From: Rivularia sp963920925
GTDB taxonomy: Bacteria > Cyanobacteriota > Cyanobacteriia > Cyanobacteriales > Nostocaceae
NCBI RefSeq assembly: GCF_963920925.1
Contig: NZ_CAWUDI010000039.1
Coordinates: 16,537-80,536 of the forward strand
Direction of reading: 5' to 3'
DNA length: 64,000 nt
Numbering within the stretch: the stretch's first letter is position 1; each line of letters begins with the position of its first letter. The notes below the pieces were generated by a model. It saw only the letters and a program-made list of their open reading frames with translations. It made no database searches and was not told the DNA's origin. This document shows, in pieces, positions 28,157 through 36,805 of the stretch. A program made the translations under genes and the position numbers.

Positions 28157-31100
28157 TTAGATAATACTTAGTTGATGAAAGCTGTTTAATTCGCTAATAT
28201 TCAATTTTTCGGCTTTAACCGCTATAAGTTGTTCTTTATTTTCACATTCCAAAACAATCCTAGCTTTAACACGAGGTAACAAAGCTTCCCACTGCATTTC
28301 ACCCAACTGCGACACCAGAGAAATTTCTAAACCTTCACTTATATCTAAATCTTGCATCAAAAGATTCATGCTTACAGCAGATAGCAACATTTCAGCATAA
28401 TCACCATCACTGTTACTGACATCAATCAATAAAGTCATGTCTTGACTATCGGCATGAGCCGCTAAAGTGCCAATAACTTTTTCCAACTCACCTCCAAGAA
28501 TTTCTTCTGGTTGCGTCCAATCGGGGAAAATAATTAAATTAATTTCTCTGAGATTTAAAACCGCAATTGTAGTGTTAATTAACACTGAAGTTACACTTTT
28601 TGCTGTTGATGACCAAGAAAACTTTTTCGCTTGTTCAATTCCTCTATTAATTAATAATTGACGAATACCAGGTTTTTGCACTTCACAAAGAGCATTTGCT
28701 AATCCTTCCGCATCACTATCATTAATATAAATTGCTGCATCTCCAGCCACTTCGGGAATCGAAGCATTAGCACAGGTAATTACCGGGCAACCACAAGCCA
28801 TTGCTTCAAGGATAGGTAAACCAAAACCTTCATATTTAGAGGGATAAACCAGCGCGATCGCACCACTATAAGTTATTGCTAACTCTTCATCGCTGAGTTG
28901 CAACATATGTACCGTACTACCATACGTATAAGTTCTCCATTCAGGTGCTAAAACACCACCGCTTCCGGTACAAATAATATCAAATCCGTTCCGACTGGCG
29001 AGTTGAACAAATGCTTTAAAGAACAAAGCACTATTCTTATAACCACCTGAAGCACCAACTATAAGAAAATAAGGTTTTGTAATTCCGTATTTGGTTTTAA
29101 AAACATTAACTTCTTCTAGTTGCCCTGGATGAAAAGTATTATTAACTCCTAACGGAGCTACAGCAATAGAATCGGAATTGAGATCGGGGAAACACTTAAC
29201 TAAATCTCGCGCTGTATTTTCAGAAACAGCAATGTATGCTGAAGCGTGCTGAATTCCATAATGTTTTTCTCGCCACATGGGATTATTTAAATCCCATCCC
29301 ATTAGTTCTGGAATCATGTCATGTGCCATGAAAACAGAAGGCGTTGTAATCGGTGTTGTGTAGTAAGAAGAAATAAATAAATCGGCACCTTCTTCGTCAC
29401 ATACTTGCTGAAGCATTTCACGGTCGGTATCGGTATTGTTATAGTCATATTGGGGTATTTGACGATATCTAATACCAGCAATTTTAGGAGCAGTACCGGC
29501 TCTATCTAAAACAATAATATGTTTTGCAAAATCATTTGTAGACCATTCTTCTAATAGCGATTTCCAAACACGAGCAATTCCCGTTTCGTAGAGTTGGAAA
29601 AATACACCGTCAATTAATATTATCGGAACTGGTTTGTTAAAAATGGCAACTTTTTTATCTATTTCTTCCGGTTGTAAGAATCGCCAATTATCAGAATTAT
29701 GTTCTGGTTGAGCAATGGGTACTATACCGTATGATTTAACTTTATCTACAGTTGTGTCATCGCCAACCCATGCAAAATAATCGCGCAATAAAACAGGAAA
29801 TTTAGTTTGTTGCTGCAAATTAGTCCATTGAGAAACAGCACCTTTATAACCGTAATATTCTTCTTTAAATTTGAGTTGCTCTTTTGTAGTGTAAGCAAAA
29901 TGCTGAAAAATTAAACCTCGTTCTTCTGTCTCAGAATGTGTAAATGGATTTATACTAGCCACATCAATCCATTGACCATTGGACAATTGTTTTTGTAATT
30001 TTGGAGGTTCATGAGCTACCCATACAGCCCCAGGTTTAAATCTCCAAGTTCTTAACCATTCTTGTTGAGGATTTTGAGCATAACAATTACGAGTACTAAT
30101 TACCAAGTCTTCTCCAACAAAATACCAGCACCAATAAAAAGCAGCGGTTTTATGAGGATTGTCAACAAACATTTGTCTTGCACTGCATAACTGTTTAACA
30201 GTCCACAACTCATCAGCGTCTATTTGCCAAAGAAGACATTCTTCTTGAATGTTAAATAATGGTTCATTAACCATCTCGCGTTTTCCTTCCCAAAAAACAC
30301 CTTCGGGCTTGCGATAAATTGTAATATTGTCAGGATAAAGTTGCGCTAGCTCGTCTATATATTCGCTAGTTCCATCAATACTACGTCCTAAAGAGTGAAT
30401 TTCATCCGCAATACATCCACCTTGCGGAACACTCCAAGACGTATCATGTTTTAAGTCTGCTACACCTTCAACAATATGCCAATGCCAGTTAAAAGGTAGT
30501 TGTTGAAATACATTAATATGGTAACGAATAAATGGTTGACCATTTAGAACTATTGTGAAAAAATGAATTGGTAAATTTGATGAATCGGGTTTTCTGTTTA
30601 TAAAGATTTTCTCAGAATCATCTATTCTCCTAAAAATAGAGAATCCATTACGAACTGAAGAGTTTTGTACTACTAATTCATAATTGATATCTGAAAGTAA
30701 TTCACGATGATTTTTATAATTTTTAAAAGTATTTATATCATCCAAACAAATAAATTTTGCTCCATATACTTGATCTAATTCAGCAATACCTGTAAATTCG
30801 GAGCCATCAATTAAAACTAAATCAAATAACTCAATATTATTTTCTCGCTTGATTTTTTTTATCCCATCATTAGTTACACCAGAATTTATAATATACTCTA
30901 TATCTTGCTCTAACCAGCCTAATACTTGTTCTAGAGGATATAATTTTAAATTACTTTGGGTGTTATTGTAAAAATCAATAACTTCTTTTTTGTTTGGAAA
31001 TGCTTCTAAAGATATTGATGAAACATTATAGCATTTCACAAAATCATCGTTATTATATCTCTTTGCTAATTCTGCAAATCTAGTTTTTGAAACTTCCATG

Positions 31101-32002
31101 CAGAATAATTTTGGACTATGAGCATTTTCCCGAAGTCCCGTTACAAATGCTTCAGTACTTCCTCCTCCAGAAGATGAACCAATTTCTAATACATTTTTAA
31201 TATTTTCTTTGCTTACTATTTGTTGAATAGCATAGTAGAAACTATCATTTTTTATTTCAGGTGGAATTACAAGATTAAGTTCTGAATTTTTAATTTTACT
31301 ATTTAGCAGATTCTCTAGTAATCTTATTATAGAAGGTGATAATTCTTCATACTTCCATTCTTTCGTTTCTAATTTTTGTTTATCAGGTAAATAATAATGA
31401 CGACCTCCATCACGCGGGTCTAAGCGAGAATATTTACGAACTTTTTGTTTGCGCTTTTCTTCATTGTTGATAAATAAATCTAAATGATAAATACCTAATT
31501 CAGGTAAGCATTTTCCTTGATCGTTTAAATTCTGAATACTTTCATGAATTTGCCCAGTATATAAAATATTACTATTGTATTTAAACAACCTTCTTTGTAA
31601 ATCAGGATAATGTGGCTTACTGATAATATATTTATTTAAGCTTAAAGGAGCAATCCATTTCCTCGGTAGCCAAAAATTATCGACTGTTAGTTTGCTTTTT
31701 CCTGACTTAATATCTTGGATAAAATTTAGAGTTTGAGTACTAATAAATTCATCCGAATCAAGAACAAAAATCCATTCATTTTGAACGTACTTTAAATACA
31801 CATTCCTTTGGTCAGAGTGATTTCCAGTCCATTTTGAATGTATTACTTGCGCTCCATAACTTAAAGCAATGTCACAAGTAGAGTCATTACTACCACCATC
31901 AACTATTATAAGCTGATCGTAAATATAGCCTAAAGATTCTAACGCAATTGCTAATGTTTTTTCTGCATTTTGTACCATCATACAGACTGAAATACTTGAC
32001 AT
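28157..32002 (-). CDS. Multidomain glycosyltransferase (GT2 + methyltransferase-like + GT4), ~1280 aa
   Basis: Domains in order: GT2 (residues ~1-200, 'SISVCMMVQNAEKTLAIAL', 'LIIVDGGSNDST', 'FVLDSDEFIS'); a class I SAM methyltransferase-like fold (~265-420, 'VLEIGSSSGGGSTEAFV', 'LVLIDGSEFTG'); a second GT2-like/beta-hairpin domain (~465-760, 'FFTIVLNGQPFIRYH', 'LLWQIDADELW'); GT4 (~790-1150, 'FMAHDMIPELMGW', 'YPSKYEGFGLPILEAMACGCPVI'); and a C-terminal ~120-aa domain (INLIIFPDWTQPEEIL) seen in cyanobacterial OGT-like proteins. The start at 32002 has AAGGA upstream; the longer frame (32035) adds 11 residues. It lies directly upstream of a GT41 gene. Confidence 0.85.
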   Translation of the reverse strand: MSSISVCMMVQNAEKTLAIALESLGYIYDQLIIVDGGSNDSTCDIALSYGAQVIHSKWTGNHSDQRNVYLKYVQNEWIFVLDSDEFISTQTLNFIQDIKSGKSKLTVDNFWLPRKWIAPLSLNKYIISKPHYPDLQRRLFKYNSNILYTGQIHESIQNLNDQGKCLPELGIYHLDLFINNEEKRKQKVRKYSRLDPRDGGRHYYLPDKQKLETKEWKYEELSPSIIRLLENLLNSKIKNSELNLVIPPEIKNDSFYYAIQQIVSKENIKNVLEIGSSSGGGSTEAFVTGLRENAHSPKLFCMEVSKTRFAELAKRYNNDDFVKCYNVSSISLEAFPNKKEVIDFYNNTQSNLKLYPLEQVLGWLEQDIEYIINSGVTNDGIKKIKRENNIELFDLVLIDGSEFTGIAELDQVYGAKFICLDDINTFKNYKNHRELLSDINYELVVQNSSVRNGFSIFRRIDDSEKIFINRKPDSSNLPIHFFTIVLNGQPFIRYHINVFQQLPFNWHWHIVEGVADLKHDTSWSVPQGGCIADEIHSLGRSIDGTSEYIDELAQLYPDNITIYRKPEGVFWEGKREMVNEPLFNIQEECLLWQIDADELWTVKQLCSARQMFVDNPHKTAAFYWCWYFVGEDLVISTRNCYAQNPQQEWLRTWRFKPGAVWVAHEPPKLQKQLSNGQWIDVASINPFTHSETEERGLIFQHFAYTTKEQLKFKEEYYGYKGAVSQWTNLQQQTKFPVLLRDYFAWVGDDTTVDKVKSYGIVPIAQPEHNSDNWRFLQPEEIDKKVAIFNKPVPIILIDGVFFQLYETGIARVWKSLLEEWSTNDFAKHIIVLDRAGTAPKIAGIRYRQIPQYDYNNTDTDREMLQQVCDEEGADLFISSYYTTPITTPSVFMAHDMIPELMGWDLNNPMWREKHYGIQHASAYIAVSENTARDLVKCFPDLNSDSIAVAPLGVNNTFHPGQLEEVNVFKTKYGITKPYFLIVGASGGYKNSALFFKAFVQLASRNGFDIICTGSGGVLAPEWRTYTYGSTVHMLQLSDEELAITYSGAIALVYPSKYEGFGLPILEAMACGCPVITCANASIPEVAGDAAIYINDSDAEGLANALCEVQKPGIRQLLINRGIEQAKKFSWSSTAKSVTSVLINTTIAVLNLREINLIIFPDWTQPEEILGGELEKVIGTLAAHADSQDMTLLIDVSNSDGDYAEMLLSAVSMNLLMQDLDISEGLEISLVSQLGEMQWEALLPRVKARIVLECENKEQLIAVKAEKLNISELNSFHQLSII

Positions 32003-32078
32003 AATTGAGATTAATTCCTTTAATTTAATTCGCAAAGAACAATTTATATTTTGTGCAGGGTTTCAAGAATAAACAAAA

Positions 32079-32492
32079 TTATTTAGTAGTTTCCTGATTT
32101 GTATTCTTTCCCAATTCCTTCTTCAAATTCTCCAAACCCAACTCATAATCCTTCCTTTCAGGATTCAGCTTCACCAACTTTTCCAAAGTTTCAATAGCAC
32201 CTGGAATATCGTCCAACTGTAACCGCACTTGCAATAAACCGTCCAGCGCAACTTGATTATTTGGTTCTCGTTGTAACACCAACTCAAAACCTTTTTCCTG
32301 CTGTTTTAAAGTTGATTCCACAGATACAGCTTGCGGCGCACTATCTTCTCGAAAAACTTCTTGCATAGCAGGAATTGCTGCCATGACGGTAGAACCGAAA
32401 AAAGATATTATCGAGATTAAAATTACTAACTTTTGCCGCTTTTTAGCTTTCTCGCGGTTTTTAACTACGTATTCTTCCTTAGAACCATCCAT
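32079..32492 (-). CDS. Small membrane-anchored TPR protein
   Basis: 137 aa: a basic N-terminal stretch (KNREKAKKRQK), one membrane helix (residues ~22-42, LVILISIISFFGSTVMAAI), then two TPR-like helical pairs (residues ~62-130, 'GFELVLQREPNNQVALDGLLQVRLQLDD', split here as QREPNNQVALDGLLQVRLQ, and 'AIETLEKLVKLNPERKDYELGLENL'). Such Ycf37-like proteins act as assembly or scaffolding factors, but the exact role here is not known. First gene of the minus-strand glycosyltransferase run, 44 bp before the giant enzyme with its alternative start. Confidence 0.75.
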   Translation of the reverse strand: MDGSKEEYVVKNREKAKKRQKLVILISIISFFGSTVMAAIPAMQEVFREDSAPQAVSVESTLKQQEKGFELVLQREPNNQVALDGLLQVRLQLDDIPGAIETLEKLVKLNPERKDYELGLENLKKELGKNTNQETTK

Positions 32493-32939
32493 GTTTTAGT
32501 AGTAGTTGTGGTAAATACTGAGTTTAATCAACTCTTTCAGTTCTCAGGATACCCAGCACCTTAGCAAAACTATCACTTCAGCTATATTTTTTTATTGCAA
32601 TAACTTTAAATAGATAACTCACACAAAGGCTACTACCAATCTTTGTACCCCGCCTTATGTGGTTGACGACTACTCACTACTGGTACATTTAATTAAATCT
32701 GATGGGTTTGTATCGCAGCTCGCCAGGAAATGTAATTAAGAGTCGAATGGCACTAAGAAAAACTCAAAGCTTTACCCTGACTCGCTCCCAGGCTCCGCCT
32801 GGGAACGCACATCTGGAGGCAGAGCCTCCAGGAATGGGTTCCCTGCCCGGAGGCTGGGAAGCAGTCAGAGCAAGGGCTGCATCTTAACAAGCGTGCCATT
32901 CAATTAAGAGTCTAATAGCAAAAGTCCGATGAATCTTAC
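32493..32939. other. Gene-free DNA with palindromic interspersed repeats
   Basis: No credible gene. 32790-32880 is packed with short palindromes (CCCAGGCTCCGCCTGGG; CTGGAGGCAGAGCCTCCAG), as seen in other cyanobacterial intergenic regions. The remaining sequence should hold the promoter of the TPR gene. Confidence 0.5.
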
Positions 32940-33107
32940 ATCTTGCACCATTTTCAACACCACGTTGGAATAAATTCCCAGGCTCAAAAACAAAGTCTGA
33001 TAAATCAGACTGGGTATGACTTTTAGTGCGTTTTAACGTACTTTGTATATTAGCCTTGGAATTTATTCCGAGGCGGGAATTTGGGCTTAACAACAATGGT
33101 GCAAGAT
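32940..33107. mobile_element. MITE-like element, 168 bp, 13-bp perfect terminal inverted repeats
   Basis: Ends ATCTTGCACCATT and AATGGTGCAAGAT are exact reverse complements. A second inner inverted pair (GGAATAAATTCCCAGGCT against AGCCTTGGAATTTATTCC) differs at one base. So the element folds into a long hairpin and has no coding capacity. Confidence 0.65.
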
Positions 33108-33287
33108 ATTAGATTTATAGGACTTACGATATTGTTGTCACAATACCCGGTTGGTGCGTGACACAGACGGGCCTTGTTACTACGTTCAAATTAACTTTAA
33201 GTGTCACACACTCTACAAGAAAACAGGGCTTTGCATAAGTGCTGAAATAGAGAATTTACACCTGTATGTCCCATTAACGTTTGATCG

Positions 33288-33352
33288 GTTCGTAGTAGCG
33301 CTTTACAGGCTCCAGATTCCGGAATATGAGGCGCTGAAGCGCTACTACGAAC
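33288..33352. repeat. Palindrome with 16-bp perfect arms
   Basis: GTTCGTAGTAGCGCTT and AAGCGCTACTACGAAC are perfect reverse complements around a 33-bp loop. Further palindromes follow to 33450 (AGCCCACGCCGGTGGGCT; GCCCCAGGCTTATAGCCTGCGGGC). Confidence 0.7.
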
Positions 33353-33452
33353 CTTTAGAATTAAATCGGCAATACTTGTAGTATTTGTTCTAGCCCACGC
33401 CGGTGGGCTTCGCAATATTAGCCCCAGGCTTATAGCCTGCGGGCTTTCTGTT

Positions 33453-34442
33453 TTTAAATAAAAATCAAAACCACACTACACCAAATCTTCTCAAAAAGAT
33501 TCGTAAAACTTACCCAAAGATAACAGAATATATTTCGTAAGGTAGACATATTTGCATACCTACTTTAAATCAAAACTGAAACGCGATCGCAATAGATGAA
33601 ATTTAACTTCTTACTACAGGAAACATAACAGTGAGATTATTTATTGAATTCTAGAAATAGAACATAATTCCCCTTACAAAGGAGCGATGTAAAGATTTTT
33701 TTCCTAAATTCAACAAGTTTAATCAAATACAGTAATCTTACCCATCCTCGTTTAAATTTTTATCCAAACTAAAATAAGCCACGATTATCCTATGAATAAA
33801 AATTTGATAAATTAATCTGACTGATAAACTATTTATAATTCCATAATCTCGAACAAACATACATAATACCTTGAATCGACTTCTTGGCTTTGGCTACAAC
33901 TCATCTTCTGTTACCTCTGAGACACTGCCAGGGCAAAGCAATTATTAAGAAAATATTAAAATAATCTTTAGATAGTATAAAAATCTGGATGTTTGCGATA
34001 ATGTAAGTAACGATTAATAGAAAACAGCGAATATTTGTAGCTCGCTATTCTATATCACCATTGTGCAAAATCGTATAGCGAATTTCCGAATTTCCTGCTT
34101 TATATCGGAATTGTCATGATTTGTGCATATTGTGCTGAATTAAGCATTTGAAGATCGTAAATTTATCAGATTGCTCTAAAGCTACAAAGTTGCTGACAAA
34201 TTAACTTGTTTGGTAAATAAGCAATTGTAAATTTTGCTGAGTTCCAAAGTTTATTAGTGGTGATTACCGAACAAAACCGAAATTAACAGTAACCATGTAG
34301 AATTAGTTATGCTATATTCAAGAATAGTGAGACTTGCTTTGCGTGCATTACCGAACTCTACGCAGAGACTATTAATTGCAAAACGGAAAGCATTTTTGCG
34401 CCCAGCATTTACCCAAATTTTTATTAGATTTTAATTGAGGTT
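33453..34442. other. AT-rich gene-free DNA before the DUF4327 gene
   Basis: No credible coding frame on either strand. It should contain the promoter of the DUF4327 gene; I could not place it. A HIP1 octamer occurs at about 33583. Confidence 0.45.
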
Positions 34443-34661
34443 ATGACTCAACAAGTAATTCACCCAATGGTGAAATTGCAACGCAATGTTCAATCGCTCG
34501 TAAATTCTCAGATCATTAAGCCTACTGATAGCATCTGGAAAATTGCTTTACTTTATGGCGACGAATGGCAGCACTGGAAACGCGAACTGGTTGATTTCGG
34601 ATTTACTATGCAAGACCCCGTTAAGGAGTTACTTGCAGTAGAGGGATGGGATGAAGAATAA
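34443..34661 (+). CDS. DUF4327 family protein
   Basis: 72-aa cyanobacterium-specific protein of unknown function. The sequence pattern 'HPMVKLQRNVQSLV', 'DSIWKIALLYGDEW', 'WKRELVDFGFTMQDPV' and the acidic end 'VEGWDEE' is the DUF4327 signature as I recall it. No membrane segment or signal peptide. It stands alone between repeat-rich gaps and may have its own regulation. TTGAGG lies just before the ATG. Confidence 0.85.
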   Translation: MTQQVIHPMVKLQRNVQSLVNSQIIKPTDSIWKIALLYGDEWQHWKRELVDFGFTMQDPVKELLAVEGWDEE

Positions 34662-34699
34662 TTGAATTTCACGCTAATTTTATCAGGATGTATGTGTAG

Positions 34700-35030
34700 T
34701 AAACGGTAAATCAAATATCCCCTCCGGGAGACGCGATCGCCTATGTCCTAAGTTTCTTCGGGACGACCTTCGGTACGGACACGCTTTGCTAACAGAGACG
34801 CTCCGAAGACCGCTTAACACCGCACGCTCAACGGCATCTAATGGTGGACGCGCGTATCGCCCTCCGGGCGACGCAAGCAATAGCTTACTGACTCGTTAGA
34901 GTAAGGCTAACGTGGCTGGATAATTAAAATCTGCTTGCTTAAGCAGGTTCTAAATCTGTATTCGCGCAAGTGTACTTTGCCCCTGTCGCAGCGTACATTT
35001 GGCAGGTCAAAATTAATTCTCGCTTCATCC
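34700..35030. repeat. Mosaic of interspersed palindromic repeats
   Basis: Gene-free stretch built from short modules typical of Nostocales genomes: CTCCGGGAGACGCGATCGCC, 'gacacgctttgctaacagagacg', GCCCTCCGGGCGAC and a CTGCTTGCTTAAGCAG palindrome near 34931. No coding function seen. Confidence 0.55.
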
Positions 35031-35052
35031 TACCTTTTTTAATTAACCAACG

Positions 35053-36294
35053 TCATACGCTCAGCAGGCAGGCTGCTAACGAGAAAGCAACTTCTTTCGC
35101 GGTTTGATATCTATCTCGTGGTAAAGGTTCTGTAACTTTGTCTATCAGTTCTTTTAACTTAGGGGTAATAGTAGGAACCTTCGCGACATCAAACCGAAAG
35201 CTTCGTCCTTGTTGACGATAAAACTTAAATGGGTTTTCACCTGTTAGTAGAAAGATTAAAGTTGGCCCAATAGCGTATAAGTCTGACTGAGTTAATGGCT
35301 GTCCTCGTTCTTGTTCGGGGGCACAATATCCTTCTGCACCGATACGAGTCCCTGGTGCAGTACCAATTTCTTTGACAGCCCCGAAATCCAGTACAACTAT
35401 ACGATTATTGGAATTTCGCACCATCAGATTAGCCGGTTTGATATCGCGATGAATCAACGGTGGATTTTGACCATGCAGATAATCAAGAATCTCACAGGTT
35501 TGCATCATCCATTCTATGGCTTGATTTACTGCTATAGGTCCTTTGCGATAAACAAGTTTTTCTAAATCTTGGCCGTGGATTAATTCCATTGCCAAATATT
35601 TTTTCTTGTCTTCTATGAAAAAGTCGTAATACTTGGGGATTCCAGGATGATTGAGTAATCCTAAAGTATGCGCTTCTCGTTGAAACAATTCTCGTGCTTT
35701 AGCGATTTTTGCCATATCGGCATTCATTTGTTTAAGCACTAATAGCTTCGGATGGCTAGTAGTTACGCCCCCCGAATCCCAAGCTAAATAGGTAGTGCCC
35801 ATGCCTCCCTGCCCTAACGTTTTCAACACCTGATAATGGCGAATTGTCAACTGTATCGAGAGGGGTTTACCGCAATAAATGCAAAACAAGTTATCGGGTG
35901 AATTCCCTTCATGGGTGCAACTTTCCGATGCAGCCACAGAAATTTTTGCAGATGTTAGCTGAGTCGGATGCAGTTCGAGTTTTAAAAATTCTAGTTGCAA
36001 AATCGGGCCACCGCGAGCCAATTGCAGAAAACAATTACCAGGTAACGCAGCCTGAGTTACTAAAACCCCATCCATAAAAGTACCGTTAGTACCTTTACTA
36101 ACAATTTCCCAGGAATCAACCTTTTTCTTAGAATTTGTTTTTCTCAGTTCTAAATGATATCGGGAAACTAAATTACTATCCAAAACAATATCATTATCTG
36201 CTGCTCGCCCCACTCGAATCACCGAGGATTCATCAAAGCGCCAATTTTCTAACGGTGTTTTGTTTTGCGCTTCTAGTAGGGTTAGAGTAATCAC
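35053..36294 (-). CDS. FHA domain - zinc-ribbon - Ser/Thr protein kinase
   Basis: 413-aa Hanks-type kinase. The N-terminal FHA domain (residues ~1-105) has 'VIRVGRAADNDIVL' and 'VSRYHLEL' (the Gly-Arg and Ser/His phosphothreonine-binding motif). A short Cys-rich segment 'CTHEGNSPDNLFCIYCGK' (residues ~126-143) resembles half a zinc ribbon. The kinase (~155-405) has P-loop 'LGQGGMGTTYLAW', Lys in 'LVLKQM', 'HRDIKPANLM', 'DFGAVKE' and 'EGYCAPEQ'; all catalytic residues are present. No membrane segment. A PP2C phosphatase gene lies 0.5 kb upstream on the same strand, a likely functional counterpart. Confidence 0.93.
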   Translation of the reverse strand: MITLTLLEAQNKTPLENWRFDESSVIRVGRAADNDIVLDSNLVSRYHLELRKTNSKKKVDSWEIVSKGTNGTFMDGVLVTQAALPGNCFLQLARGGPILQLEFLKLELHPTQLTSAKISVAASESCTHEGNSPDNLFCIYCGKPLSIQLTIRHYQVLKTLGQGGMGTTYLAWDSGGVTTSHPKLLVLKQMNADMAKIAKARELFQREAHTLGLLNHPGIPKYYDFFIEDKKKYLAMELIHGQDLEKLVYRKGPIAVNQAIEWMMQTCEILDYLHGQNPPLIHRDIKPANLMVRNSNNRIVVLDFGAVKEIGTAPGTRIGAEGYCAPEQERGQPLTQSDLYAIGPTLIFLLTGENPFKFYRQQGRSFRFDVAKVPTITPKLKELIDKVTEPLPRDRYQTAKEVAFSLAACLLSV

Positions 36295-36378
36295 TATACT
36301 TAGGAACTATAAATAATGAAGGATAAAATCATCAAGTATGAGAGCGGTTTTTAAATCCATATTCCCCGCATACTGATC

Positions 36379-36410
36379 TTAATATTCGGCTAATTAACTG
36401 TTTATTTACT
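36379..36410. repeat. 32-bp direct repeat, left copy
   Basis: A perfect copy lies at 36510-36541. The unit starts TTAATATTCGGCTAATTAAC. The two copies bracket a 99-bp palindromic insert. Confidence 0.8.
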
Positions 36411-36509
36411 CATAGGACTTAATAGCGCCCCCCTTGTCAAGGGGGGTTGGGGGGATCTTAATGTCTAGAACACCATACTTTCCATTATTGCTGCGTAAGT
36501 CCTGTTATT
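36411..36509. mobile_element. 99-bp palindromic insert between 32-bp direct repeats
   Basis: Contains inverted ends AGGACTTA and TAAGTCCT, plus a strong internal stem GCCCCCCTTGTCAAGGGGGG. Together with the flanking perfect direct repeats it looks like a small mobile or duplicated repeat module. Lies in the gap between the kinase and phosphatase genes. Confidence 0.5.
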
Positions 36510-36541
36510 TTAATATTCGGCTAATTAACTGTTTATTTACT
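36510..36541. repeat. 32-bp direct repeat, right copy
   Basis: Perfect copy of 36379-36410. The stretch from here to 36805 holds no gene. Confidence 0.8.
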
Positions 36542-36805
36542 GGCTGAAAAATCAGCTTTAACGTAATTTAAGAATAATTATCTAAAAATCTGCTGATTAA
36601 TGTGTCTATCGAAACATTCAAATTTGATTGTAACAATATTTATGCTCGATTATCCGGAAAGATATTTTTTATCGCAACGTACATATTTGTTGGAAGGGAA
36701 CGGGCAATAGGGAACGGGGAACAGTAAATATTAGTAAAAATGGTCAAGTTTTCAAGCTTTTGACTGGAAAATAACATTAAGCTTAATAAAAGATTAATTT
36801 TTCTC

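Noticed and set aside
32702..33096. Small frames of 61 and 70 residues
   Set aside because: They are made of palindromic repeat modules and the MITE-like element, not coding sequence.
33151..33415. Short frames on both strands in the repeat-rich gap
   Set aside because: They run through palindromes (16-bp arms at 33288-33352), which explains the open frames on both strands.
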